Source of the DNA: Datisca glomerata
Lineage: Eukaryota > Streptophyta > Magnoliopsida > Cucurbitales > Datiscaceae
Length of the DNA: 64,000 nt
Assembly (NCBI GenBank): GCA_003255025.1
Contig: QANY01009128.1
Location: 1,984,547-2,048,546 of the forward strand
Direction: 5' to 3'
A model generated the notes under the pieces. It made no database searches. It was not told the origin of the DNA and was given only the letters and a program-made list of their open reading frames with translations. Each line of letters opens with the position of its first letter. Positions within the stretch are counted from its first letter, which is position 1. Position numbers and translations under genes: made by a program. Shown here in pieces: positions 47,500 to 59,885 of this stretch.

Positions 47500-48137
47500 A
47501 TTTAGTTTATGGCATATTATGTCTTCAGGTATACCTGTCATTTCTTGTGCCTAGTCGCAAATATGTTTTTGTTCCTCCTCAGGAATTCTGTCAACCTTTC
47601 TTTTTCTGTATACTCAAGGTAAGCCCCAATGTTGGTTGTCTTCTACTTCTCTTCATCTAAACAGACAGGTTTAGTTTCCTTCCTTGCCTCATACCTCAGG
47701 CCCACCTGCTCATCCTCTGTGATTGCTATTGTTCTGTAGTTGTTGCCAGCTCTTCCACCTTATTTTCCTCAGTCACAGGGCAGATACAGGTAGTAGCTTG
47801 ATCACCCTTTATGGTCTTGATCCCTTCTGAAGATTGATATTTCAGCACTTGGTATAACATTGACGGCATAACTTTCATCTTATGCAGCCAAGTCCTCCCT
47901 ATGATGAAATTATATGGTATGAGGTACTTACGCTAAAAATTCTGTGTGGTAGTTGAACGACTCAGCGTTAACGGGAAGAACAATGATTCCCTCAGAGTAA
48001 CTAACGGCCTCGTTAGATCCTATTAGTGGTTGTGAAAGTCCTTCCAGTTGTTGACCCCCCATGAACATTTTCTCAAGTGTGGAGCGGTGTAGAATATTGA
48101 CGGCACCCCCGCCATCAATCAATATTCTCCTCAACAA
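47500..48137 (-). pseudogene. Aspartic protease region of the Tat element
   Basis: 47928-48137 reads RRILIDGGGAVNILHRSTL, in which the catalytic D-S/T-G is D-G-G, then GFxxE-like text in a broken frame. The linker 47500-47920 towards RT has no single open frame. The altered active-site triplet suggests an inactive protease. Confidence 0.7.
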
Positions 48138-48850
48138 ACATCTCTGAATTGTATCGAAATGACCAGGGCGTCATTGTGACGTTCATCATGCTCTAGATCT
48201 AAGTTGTCGAATATCAACAGGAGATTCTCTTTGTCATTCGAAGAATTTCCTCGTTCCCAGTTCTCCTCTAGTATTGGCTTCTTACAATATATTTTCCTTT
48301 CTTTCCTGGTGGTTCCCTCTTGTTCAGTCAAGCAATAATGGTATCAACAATCCAGAGTGGTTGCTTCTCGTTATCACGTTTCTCCCTATCACAAATTTAC
48401 TTTTCATTCTCTCGTTTTAGTTCTTCTCTTTTTACATACTGATTGAGGTAACCATCTTTGACCAGTTTCTCAACGTAATCCTTCAGCTGGAATCAGTCCT
48501 TTGTGTAATGCCCACTACTCATGTGGTATGAGCAGTATTTATCTTTGTCTTTGTAGTGTGGCTTCTTTGACTTGATTTATTGACACTGTGAGATGTGTGT
48601 AAACTTTGTCTCTGAGATGAACATCACCTCGTTCACTGTCTTTCTCAGTTCTCTATGTCTCTTGTGGTCGTTCCTGGAGTTCCTTCTTCCTTTCGGAACT
48701 CATCATTCCTCCGCTCTGCCAATTTCAACAAACGTTTCTTCTCTTCTTCTAACGTGATGTAGGTTTGCACCCGCTGGAACGTTTTAGCCATGGTCAATAG
48801 TTTAACTTTTGACATGTCATTCATATCAATATTTTATCTACATAATTCAA
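48131..48850 (-). pseudogene. C-terminal gag of the Tat element
   Basis: Minus-strand text near 48400-48540 reads YCSYHMSSGHYT and QLKDYVEKLVKDGYLNQYV, the C-x-x-H...G-H-x-T zinc motif with the following LK-x-x-I/V-E-x-L-V helix that closes Tat gag. Near 48700-48790 is a KTFQRVQTYITLEEEKK-type piece. The N-terminal capsid part is absent, the sequence becoming AT-rich after about 48840. Confidence 0.7.
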
Positions 48851-48913
48851 AGTCCCCTAACAATAGAAATATATTCATTCACATTTTTCTCTCATTTTTC
48901 CACTAATTTTTTC

Positions 48914-49082
48914 GGATACAAAAATAAAGAGAACAGATAACAAAAACTTATTCCAAATATCCAATAGTAAGTCATAACAAAAACTTATTCGAACATTTTT
49001 AGGATACAAAAATAAAGAGAACAAATAACAAAAACTTATTCCAAGCATCCAATAGTAAGTCATAACAAAAACTTATTCGAAA
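48914..49082. repeat. 88-bp tandem duplication
   Basis: GGATACAAAAATAAAGAGAA starts at 48914 and again at 49002; the copies are almost identical to 49082 (about 1.9 units). Each unit also holds ATAACAAAAACTTATTC twice. High identity suggests a recent duplication. Confidence 0.85.
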
Positions 49083-50047
49083 GTGCGCAACAATCATGCA
49101 TATACAGTTTATTAGAAAAAAAAAATAAGTTTTCTTTCTTTTTCTTTTTAAGGCTTAAATAATTTGATGAAATTAAATAAGTAAAGTTATTGACCTAAAA
49201 AATTATTTGACCGAATGAGTTATTATTCTTGTATCGTGTAATGTCTCAGCGTTTAGATTTGAAAAAAAAATCAAAAGATCATACATATAATGATATATCA
49301 TATTATGCATGAGTGATATAATCTCATTCTCTCAAATATAATGGTTGTTCTATGATTTAATTTGTCAATTTAATGTTATATACCGTTATATCTAACGAGT
49401 GGATTTATTAAATATTGGAAGAACCCCACAATTTTGTTTCTTTTTACTTTAGTTAGGTAGTGGATTTAATGAATGTATTTGTTGAGAATCTGTAGAAGTT
49501 GTCAACACACTTCATGTTAAAGGATTCTCCAAGAGATGTACGTAGAGCTTATATATAAGTATGTTTTTTTGGATTAAATTCTTTTCCATACAGTATAGTT
49601 ATGATTCAATAATTTATTAATATATTAGGAGGTAATGATGCTTAACGATTTTAAAAGATGTTTAAACTATCTGATTGTATGATCAACTATATATCTTTAT
49701 CATCTTAAAATTATTTGTTTTTAACTTATTGTTACTCGAGTAACGAACAAGCGTTATGCATGATTAGAAAAAAGTATTTCTCATTGCACTACTCGTGTGC
49801 ATATGATCATATATATCCATTTCGAACCCGGTTTACTAGTTTTAATTATAATATACTTTCCTTCGTACATTCTAGCCAAATATTAGTCATAGATTTTTTT
49901 TAAAAAAAACTAATGATCAAGGTTAGGGAACCATGTGAAATTCATAATCGCCATTCTAATTTTCTAATATTCTTTAGTTTTGATTTCACCAATAATTAAA
50001 TGTAAATTTTTTTACTTAACTATATATTTATATGTTCAACATACTCA
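49083..50047. other. AT-rich intergenic region
   Basis: No gene, repeat or element end could be identified between the tandem duplication and the CACTA element. Confidence 0.6.
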
Positions 50048-51634
50048 CACTACAAGAAAAATCTAATATTATGACGGTTATACAGAGACGGTTTTTTAAA
50101 CCGTCGTTAATTCTTTAAAATGAGAAGTAATTGCGATGGTTTACCTAATCGTGGCAAATTTGGGATCTATTCTGACGGCTTTATGGATCGTCAGAATTGC
50201 CTGAGATATGCCGACGATTTTAATGAACCGTCTGGAATAAACCTTTTTTACACACATATTGCGACAGTTTAGGTTAACCGTTGGGACAAAAGTGCTTGTT
50301 GGACTTTTTTTTGCGACGGTTTGGTTGAACCGTCGATTTGGATGAGAAACTCGGCCGATTTTTTCGACGGGTCGACCAAACCATCGGGATATGTTCTATT
50401 ACTATGGGCTTTAAAAACCGTAGCAATAGAGAAACCCTAAAATATTGTTAATGACCCGTGCCTAGCTTCTTCCCCATTTTCCCCTACCTTCCCTTCTTCC
50501 CGCACCAGTGAACTTCAACTATAGGCGATCTTAGCCCCGTACGATGGTCATCCTTGCCGATGTAGCTTAGGCTCGATCTCAGCCTCGTGGTCCTTATCTT
50601 ATGTGTCTTCCTCGTCGTAGCTCAGCTTGTGGTCCTCATCTTCCGTGAATTTTGACAAGCGATCTCAGCCCCAACAAAGGTAGCTCAGCCGTAGCTCAGC
50701 CCGTGTCATCCTCGCCGTAGCTCATCCCCGCACAGCCCCGATCTGTACGTTGGTTTCCTGCTAAATTCTTGGTAGGTAAGTTTCAATTTTCATATTTGAT
50801 TATTTGTGTTGTTATGTTATGATGAGTTTGATGGAAAAGATTTGTGAATTTTAGTTGTTTTTGTTGTGTATTTTTGTGGGTTTGCTTTTGTTTTCAATTT
50901 TATGTTGGCCTTAGAGAGAGCATTTATGATTATGTTGGGGTTTATGTGGTTTTGGTTTTGGTTGTTCTTGCGATCTGTTGGAGAGAGCATTTAGGGTCTA
51001 TTTACTTTTGATTGTTCTGTGATTTTAGGGATTATTTACCTTTGATTGTTTTGTTTTAGGGATTATTTAATATTAGGGGTTATTGTTTTTATGAATGTTT
51101 TTGTTTCTGTTGGAACGAATCCAACTAAAATGCAAAGGAAAATGAATACCCAATTGTTTTCTTCCTTCTCCTTTTCTATTGCTCAGTATTCTATATTTTG
51201 TGTAGTAGAACCACTGTGGAGTGTGGACAACTTCAATATGGTTCCTATTGTTTAAAATATGATAGCATTGACAAAGCGTGTGTTGCGCGCTTTCATTGTT
51301 GAACTTTCCCACATAATATTAGGAGAGAGCCTTTGACTCAGTGCTTGAGTTGATTCGTCTCCTCAAGAATTTTCTTAAATTTTATTTCTCTATAAAAACA
51401 TATTTTAAATCCTAAATGGAAATTAATGGTGAAACAAATATGATCTTAATCACACTGAAGTTGACGGTTAGTTTTAATTTCTTTGGATTTTTCAGAAATA
51501 CTTTGAAAAATTACTTAATTATAAAATGATTTGGACAACTGAAGATTCATTTATAAAATATTTTTTAAGATTATTAGGCTGAGGATAAAAGGTGTAGCAT
51601 TAGTTTTGATTATTCTATTTGTTTGGTCTTCTTT

Positions 51635-51825
51635 AAGCTTTGAGAGCTGTAATAGATAAGAGTTGGATGACAAAACCAAGATTCAGTAAGACATATCAAG
51701 ATGGAGTAGATCAGTTTCTAAAATTTTCCTTTGACAGAGGATTGAGTGATAGATATATATCGTGTCCTTGTTACCGGTGTGTTCATTGTTATCGTAAGAC
51801 TAGGACGTTGTCCGTGAACACATGA
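51635..51825 (+). pseudogene. Transposase-associated domain exon (CACTA)
   Basis: Reads DKSWMTKPRFSKTYQDGVDQFLKF then CPCYRC, matching the start of the plant 'transposase-associated' domain (PF13963 from memory). That domain normally begins DKSWM and contains the C-P-C-x-x-C cluster. It ends in a stop at 51823. The rest of the domain may continue in broken form to 51960. In full-length elements it sits at the start of the main transposase. Confidence 0.75.
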
Positions 51826-51990
51826 TATGTAATGGGATTATAAGTGGTTATATAAGTTTGCAAGTTTTTGTGGTACTGTTGCTAGACGACATAATATTTT
51901 TTCCATACAATATGCTTGGAGACATGTGTCGCGGTATCATAAAGATCAAGCGTGAGAAATAGTGAAGGTATGGTTGCTTGTATGTTCATA

Positions 51991-51992
<2 letters not shown>

Positions 51993-52025
<33 letters not shown>
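51993..52025. repeat. (AT)n microsatellite in the CACTA element
   Basis: An uninterrupted run of about 16 AT units between the two transposase remnants, lying in probable intron sequence. Confidence 0.9.
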
Positions 52026-52028
<3 letters not shown>

Positions 52029-52039
52029 GTGTATTAATC

Positions 52040-53000
52040 TTTTGTAGTCAAAATATGCCATAGAAGAATGTCATAAAGCATATGTTTTGGCATCCTTAAA
52101 TGCAAGATGGAAGGATGAGAAGAGTAGAATAAAAAATGAATATATGGCGACGTATGAAATGTAGGAAGGGGCATTAGAACATTGGAATAATGTTATTCTA
52201 AAAGAGAGTTTTGTTGCCATAATTCATAAATGGTACTCAGAAGAAGGAAATGTATGATTTTTTACTATACATCTATAATTAATTGTATGTTAAATAAATT
52301 AACTTTTATTTATTTTTCATAAATATAGAAGCAAGTTGCAACTAATAACAGAAATGGTAAATTCTAAACTTTATAATTGTTTTGATCAATTTTATTTTTA
52401 GCATATTTAATCACATGTTCTCATTTTATAGACAGAAGAGCTTCAAAAAGAGCCTTCAAGAATGAAGCTATTTGTAGCCTCACATGAACGAAAAATGGAA
52501 CTTATTAAATGAAGAGACTGCAAAAGTTGCAGTAAGTATAAGTTGTAATATTAATACCAAGTTTTTAAATGGTTATCACATGTTTACTCATACTAAGTCT
52601 TAATTTTATATTATAGACGAAACTTAAAGAGCGCATGAGTCACCTTCCAGATGGTCATTATGATCCAATTTCATCAAACGACATGCTTTCACAAGTATTG
52701 GGTCCAGAGTATCCTGGACAAGTGCGTTCATTAGGACTCGAGGTAACTCCATCTTAATTGTTCTCGCATTATCATGGGGAATCGTTCATGCAAGATTCTA
52801 CCCGTTTATCAACTGAGCTAGAATCACAACATGCACAGGTAGTTGAGTTAGAGGCTCAATGCGCATAGGTGCCTCAGTTAGAGGCTAAATGTTCAAAGAT
52901 GTGTGAGAAATATGACCAGGTGCAGGCTGAATGTTCAGAGATACGCTGCCAGTTAAGCTTAATTATGAAGTCTATGCAAGACTCTCATAAAGACTAGGGT
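52040..53000 (+). pseudogene. En/Spm-type plant transposase remnant (CACTA)
   Basis: Pieces readable on plus: SLNARWKDEKSRIKNEYM near 52090; EPSRMKLFVASHERK near 52450; LKERMSHLPDGHYDP and VLGPEYPGQVRSLGLEVTPS (52625-52756); then a Glu/Gln-rich coiled coil. The VLGPE-PG-VR-LG block is a hallmark of the En/Spm plant transposase family (PF03004 from memory), the TNP1-like DNA-binding partner. AT-rich gaps between pieces (52260-52430, 52540-52617) look like introns. Stops interrupt the frame, so it is probably inactive. Confidence 0.75.
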
Positions 53001-53662
53001 AGCCTTTTGTTGTTTAACATTATTTAATACTTATGAAATATTTTATTATTTCAAATTTTAATACTTTGAACTTTTTGGATAATTTGTATTGATAATCTAT
53101 TATATTTTAGATATCTAATTAATGATTTAATGTTTTATAATTATGCGCTCTGTAAATATATAGAATGATACTGCTCTGATTATTGTGAAAATATATACCC
53201 TGTTAAAATTGTGTTAATATGCAAGAATTTTTGGGAATAAGCAGAAATAGGAAGGAGTCTGTGAAAGCAGTGTTTTTTGCGACAGTTTAAGAATCAACGT
53301 AATAAATTGGCCGAGGACAAATTAGCGACGGTCTTAACACCGTCGCAGTTAAACTCCTTATTTAGTGACGGTTCTCTAACCGTCGTTATAGATAAATTAC
53401 GACGTTCTTATAACCGTCACAAAAACCCATCGCGGTAGATACTATTTAGTGACGGTTTCAAACCGTTGCAGATGACAAAATAATCGTCACGTTAGAGTCT
53501 CTGTCGCGACGTTCCTCCGACAGTTGTCAAAATCGTCGGTGATTCAATCTCGACGGTGACGATCCCGACGGTTCTTTACCCGTCGTCGTATCTCTTTCGA
53601 TGGTTATAAACCGTCGTCGTTGACTCTAATGATCATCTCCGTAGACCGATTTTCTTGTAGTT

Positions 53663-56600
53663 TTATAAATCACAATATAAAAAAAGGGTTTCATGTTTTG
53701 AATTAATCAATTATTTTGTATTTAAAGGACTATGATAACAACAATTTAGTTTAAGTCACAAAATAAAGTCAATGAAAATATAACTTACAATATATCATTT
53801 TATATTAATCGCGCTTATGCTCGTTAACGTTAATTATTAATGAGCAAGAAAATAAAAAATTAACCATGTTAATTAAGTGGTCACTTCTTGGTCTGGGGTT
53901 CCTAATATGATATATTCTTGACATATGATTGAGTATATATTTTGAAAAAATTATAATTCTACAAAGAAATGTGAAAATTATTACTCAAAATCACGACATT
54001 AAAGTCAAAACAAAGACTTTATTATTGCATCAACTAATTTAATCATTTATTGAGTATCTATCACATTTTTAATGATTCAAGTCAATTAATTATAATAAAG
54101 TCATTCCTTTGTTATTATCACACTATCAAATCTTTATTGACTTTTGGCATATTGGACTATTACACCTCCAGATAGTTTGTTGTTATAGTTGTAATATTAT
54201 ATGTATGCTATAAACTAGAGCTAGTATTAAATGATACAGAGAGACTTAAGTGATATTTGAAAGATATATATATATAAGGCACCATATAAAACTATGTAAT
54301 TAATGAATAAATACTCCCAGATTACCGAAAACTCTATTATGAGTATTTATGGATATGTATACATTAATCTGCGCTCACCATTATATACACGATTATATAT
54401 ATAACGTTAATACAGGATATATACATCTCCCACTTTAGGGGAGCGTGATGCGGAGGAAGAATCCATATATCCATACATGAACCTTAATTTAATTACATAA
54501 ACAATTAAAATTGAAAATATAAAATTTTAATGGGAAATTTTGACGGTCTTATAGTATATACAGTTTTAAGAAGAAAATAGAAAGATAAAAATATATGATT
54601 AGTGAACTGAGTGGGGCCGCACCTCAAGTAGTGGCCAAACACGATCTTATGATTCTTAACACAAACCAAACACAAAGAGAGAGTGGTCCCACATCTCATA
54701 CAAACCGTTCAATTTGGTTGACACTCGAAAAGTCAATGTTTTTTTTATTTAAATTTAAATTGGTGTGCAATAGAACCCTACAAATCCCTTTGTAAAGATA
54801 CGAAAATAGATCATCTCCCTCGTCGGAAATTTAAGAGGTAATGTTCGATAAATCTAGACTGTTGATTCATATATACAAGTCTATTATTTATCATGCATGA
54901 GCTTCAAAAAATATAAAACATCGTATATTTAAAAATAATAAAATTTGGCATGTCTGATTTTAGAACGGACGGACGAGGTTGAACAATAAAATATGAGAGT
55001 ATCTCGTTCTCCGAGATACTCACACAACATCTATAGTGTACCTCATGTCCTCACTGGACTTATGTCAAGATGGAGCTCAACTTCATGGCGTATGATGAAA
55101 ATCATGATAGATTTAATAATTCATCCAACAAGGGGAATGAGACATAAAAACTTATTCAAATCTATATTAACATGAAGTTTAGTCTTATGACTGAACCAAT
55201 AGATTGTCCATAGCACTGGCTTATGCGTTATTGTACTGTTTCTCACGTGAGTCACATGTGATACTGCGCTGCTGTGGATTTTGTAGTGTAGCGATGAGAA
55301 GTTAAAGGCCAATACGGCTCTTTAACATGAATGGTTGTTGGTTGTTAAGGAGCCAAATTTAGACTCACCATTTCACCAACCATGCACACAAACAAAAAAA
55401 AGTGCAACTTTTTTTAGTTGCTTTATATGGAAAAATCAATTCTATGCTTTAATTAATTATCAAAACGCACATGTAGTCATGCTATTCTATTAGAAAGATA
55501 CTCTTAGTATGCATTCTGATTCAAAAAGGTAGAATTTTTTTGGAGTCTATCAAGGATTTTTTTTACTGATTTTAGCTTTCTAATTTGTCGCTTTATTTAA
55601 TTTTTTTGGAGTCATGTGTATTGAAATATAATATTTTATTTATATTTTGAAAATTATATTTGTTGGAGGTTCCAGCTTTATATGTATCTCTTCGTCCACT
55701 TAAAAATAAATTCACTTATTAAGTTGACACTGATAATTAAGCTTTTACGTTAATTCACAATCAAAATGTCGTTAGTTTGAATCATATTATTCATATTATC
55801 TAACAAATTATAATTTTGTAAAAAAATAACTAAAAACTGATATAATTATATTTTTATGCTCACTTTGTTAATCAACATTAAAACCTACTGATAAGGATCC
55901 AGATTCCTAGCTCATACTGAAAAAACATGTTTTTTTTAAATAAAATGTTCAAATAAGATCTAGTTAAATGATAAAAAATCAAAAAAGAAAAAGAAAAAAA
56001 GAGTCAGGCCCCAAAATTATCTGTGTTTACGTTGAAATGACTCGAACCCGTGCAATCTAAATTTAAAGGACTAGATCGAAAGATAAAATAATTTAAGGGA
56101 TAGAATAAATTATTGAAAATTTGATGTTAACCAATGTAAAAAAGTAAGGGATAATAAGTTATGATCATAATTATAATTATAAAATTTATGGACTCGTAAA
56201 GGAAAAAAGAACGTAAAATTATATTACGAGCAATGCTAACAATACTCTCTTCAACAGTCATTTAACAACTCTCACTTTATAATAATGTCACGTGCATAGT
56301 TTCAGTTTTCATAAATGAGAATGAGTCTACTACTAGGATATGACTTTTCTCTTTATTTACAAATTTACCACAAACCCATATATTTCTCTATTTTATTGTT
56401 ACCATACACTTTCATATATGGAGTAAAAAAAGCTTTCATATAAAAATTACATTTGTATTAAATTATATTGTTGAAAATCTTAGAAAATATTGTAACTGCT
56501 ATTCCTAATAGTTTCTATAATTTATTATCAATTTTAAAAACATTTCTGTTTCTACTAAAGTGAGAAAATTTTGATTTCTCTTTTTATTCCTTAAGCCCTT

Positions 56601-59600
56601 TCATTTATTTCATTAATAATTAGTTTTATTAAGAATTTGTGAAGTTCAACGTTGTATACTATTATATTGATCTTATGAATATGAAGTACATGTAGAATTG
56701 AGGGATGTTTGTATAATAAAATATTATCTAAACAATTAATTGTGGGTAGATATACAACAAACTCACTTTAATATTTGTTACATTTTTTGTTTCCGGTATA
56801 CAATATAGGTGTAATAATTAATGTTAGTTGTTCATTATCTATTATAAAATAATTTGTAAGATTCTAGTTTGCATTCTCTATCATTTTACTTATTTTCATC
56901 TCATTATATGATATAAATTTACTGTAACTACGTTCTATTTAAATAAAAAATTAGTCGATAATTTAAATGTCTTTGCATGTCGGTCACTTTTATCATACTT
57001 TAGTTTAAGCTTACAATCTGTTCTAAAGTTATTGTGCTTATTTCAACATTAATCTTAATTTTTAATCATATTTATATATTTTTTAATTGTTATTATACTG
57101 GCCAGTGTTTTTTTTACTAAATTACAAAAATAAAATAGGGATAAGGGAAAATAATCCACTAAATCTTTAGCTTTTGACAAAGACACTATTTCATTTTTAA
57201 ATAAAATTGACGACTTTTACAAACGAATTTATATTTAAAAATAAACTTTTTAAAAACAGTCCCAAACATAGCCGAACTTTTCGGTTTTGAGTAAGCGGAA
57301 AATTCTAATTTTTAAGTCAGTAATATTTGTACTTGGGGTGAAGTTTGGGAGATGAAAGGTTAATGTAAAGTTGTATATAAAAATAAAAGGGATATTTTAA
57401 TATTTAATCAATTTTGACAATTTTTTATGGAGGAAAAAAATAGGAAATGTGACCAATTTGTAAAGTGAAAGTTATTTACATGACTTATCAAATGTGTTGC
57501 TAGCATTGCTTATTAGATGAATGAATCACCGTCAAAGTGAGTAAGCACACGTGAAAGTACAGTTAACACCTCGATTGTAAGATTCCTTTCGGAAATTTGT
57601 GTTCACACTTTGCTCTCTCGTTGAAGATTCCTACTAAACCCGTGTTCACACTCGTGTAGATGTCGTTGATTTGGTTTATTTGGATTTTTCCACCTTCTTT
57701 CGGCTTTGCCTTCCGGCTTTAGACTTATTCAACGGCTAAGACTCATGTCACAATTGGGCACAATAATTATGAACACTAACCAATTCTTCATATTGATCAA
57801 TTGAAGTATTAACAATTTATTAGTTATTTTCATAAGTATTTTAAAGAGTGATTAAATAATAAAATATGATTGATTGATATATCATTTAAATAATATCTCA
57901 ATGAGTGTTTTAGAGTATAAGTTATCTGATATTTATTAAATAAAAGAGTTTTTTAAATCAGTTATGAAAATTAAGATTTTTAAGTATTTTTAGTTGGGGA
58001 TTCATCTAATCAGTGATTTCAAATATAATTTTCATGACGTGAGTTTCAGGATACAAAATAAACTGATATCCATATTATCTTATGCTTCTCATTCACTATT
58101 ACAACACTGATTGGATTTCATCCATTTGTGAGGGGAAAATGACCACTTCATTTCAAATTTCTTAAGACTAATAATTTGTGTAAACTTATTTCTTATTTCA
58201 TAGCATAAATATAGAAACTTGAATTTGTAATTCAAGTCAATTTCAATAGAGCTATATTACAAGACTTTTAATCTCATTGTCTTTTAATCAACGCATACAT
58301 TTGGTGGGAAATAAAAACTGAACATACAATATAAATTTTCCAAATCCAACTATTTTAAAAATGTCAGATGTTGCGTTGTACTATAAAAATAATTATCAAC
58401 ATCCAAAATTATTAGAGATTACTTATAGGAACTAGAATTTGCACATAAATTATATCGCAAATTTTTTCCCCTTGTCATTGGAGTTTGTTATTTAAAGATA
58501 ACAAATATAATTCTCAAACTGATCGCTTATTATTTTTTAATCAAATTATTTTACATTTCTACCAAAAAATAAGAAAATGAGACAATTGAAATTGACAGTT
58601 AATTTTTATAAGTTAGTAGAATTGAGAATGCCTCAAATCATAACGACTTAGCCATTGATTTTCTTATAAAAAATGATAAATGGGAGCATTTTTGGAATAT
58701 AATTTTATTACAAACTTATGTGTTAGTTACAATGAAATTAAAATAAAAAATTTGTATATTTTTCATCAAATATTTATAATTATATGTTTTAAAACTATAA
58801 AATATGTCGGACGTAAAGAAAATAAAATACATAAGAGATTAGTGTGATTGAAGCCTAGATTAAATAATATTAGCTACATGAAGACTGTAAAGATAACAAA
58901 GCCGAGCCGCGCGGAGATACTTACCCCGGGAGGCGGGAGCCGGGAGGGTAGGCTTTCAGTTGGAAGTTGGAACCAGGAACTAAATTCCTAATGCTTAGGT
59001 CAAACTCTTTGGCTGCCACGTAGGATAGCATATTTTTCCATCGTGGCGACTTATTAATATATTAATAAATTATTGAATCATAACTATACTGTATGATTCT
59101 TCCCAATTCTGTGTTACCTTCTCCCTCTCCTTCCTAAAGAAACAATTATCACAAATAGTTCACATTTCAAAAATATCAGTTCATTATTTATTTTTACAAA
59201 ATATAACATATTAATATACATGACAATCAAATAAATAAAAATCATTTTTAGTATTTCCATGATACATGAATAATATTTAGTTCATAACGACTTAACCAAT
59301 ATATAGTTAATGTTTAAAATTTTCAGTTTACATAACTCATAACTATAGTAATATCGGTGGCTTTTAGTTAAATAAATGTTTGTCATGAATATTTGTAATA
59401 TATGATAAAACAAATATGAAAATTATACGATAGCAAAGAAATATCCTATATTTAGATCAATTCAGGCATGATTAATTTCAGCTACTAAAATTTATTTTTG
59501 TTAAAATTATAATTTATGACGTGAGTTTATGGTTTTAATTTAAGAATGATATTAAATCACAACCCATTTTATAAAAAAAATAACATTTAATTTTATTAGA

Positions 59601-59730
59601 TTAGAACATAAATGATTGTGCCGTCTTACTAGACAGATAAGTACCATTCCTCACAAAGCCTAGGAGCCAAATTAGTATTTTTTTTTCCCTAATAGAAAAT
59701 AATATTTCCCTGCCTGCCCCCCAACCTTCA
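53663..59730. other. Long AT-rich spacer without supported genes
   Basis: About 6 kb without an identifiable gene or element. Open stretches around 54595-54795 and 54993-55312 show no known motif. A GC-rich patch at 58905-58955 and CCACGTAGG near 59017 stand out. The last few hundred bases should include the upstream control region of the MGNCLR gene. Confidence 0.55.
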
Positions 59731-59736
59731 TTTGTT

Positions 59737-59744
59737 TATATATA
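59737..59744 (+). promoter_or_regulatory. TATA box of the MGNCLR gene
   Basis: TATATATA lies about 30 bp before the CT tract and 142 bp before the start codon, the right distance for a transcription start at the beginning of the CT tract (about 59770). Confidence 0.6.
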
Positions 59745-59764
59745 TGCCCCTTCTTCCCATGTCT

Positions 59765-59768
<4 letters not shown>

Positions 59769-59829
<61 letters not shown>

Positions 59830-59839
59830 GAAAACAAAG

Positions 59840-59876
<37 letters not shown>
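59769..59876. repeat. Two CT microsatellites in the MGNCLR gene leader
   Basis: (CT)n at 59769-59825 (about 28 units) and 59845-59875 (about 16 units), separated by ATCAGAAAACAAAGACTCT. If transcription starts near 59770, nearly the whole 5' leader is pyrimidine repeat. Confidence 0.9.
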
Positions 59877-59878
<2 letters not shown>

Positions 59879-59885
59879 CAAGTGA

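Larger units (their letters stand above)
37600..48850 (-). mobile_element. Degraded Tat-lineage Ty3/gypsy element
   Basis: Minus-strand pol (gag C-terminus, protease, RT, RNase H, a second archaeal-type RNase H, integrase) occupies 48840-44560. It is followed by a tandem array (43409-44424) and then an ORF on the opposite strand (38892-42890). A dual RNase H and an antisense extra ORF between integrase and 3' LTR are known features of the Tat lineage. A possible 3' LTR lies at about 37600-38270. The 5' LTR and most of gag are missing at the right, where sequence changes near 48840. All frames are interrupted. Confidence 0.7.
50048..53662 (+). mobile_element. CACTA (En/Spm) element derivative, 3.6 kb
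   Basis: Left end CACTACAAGAAAAAT at 50048; right end ATTTTCTTGTAGTT at 53649-53662, whose last base has changed from G. Flanks TCA (50045-50047) and TTA (53663-53665) fit a 3-bp duplication with one mismatch. Both ends carry clusters of GACGGTT / AACCGTC subterminal motifs (50080-50420 and 53280-53640). Inside are plus-strand remnants of a transposase-associated domain and an En/Spm plant transposase domain, but no large TNP2-like transposase. It is probably non-autonomous. Confidence 0.85.
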
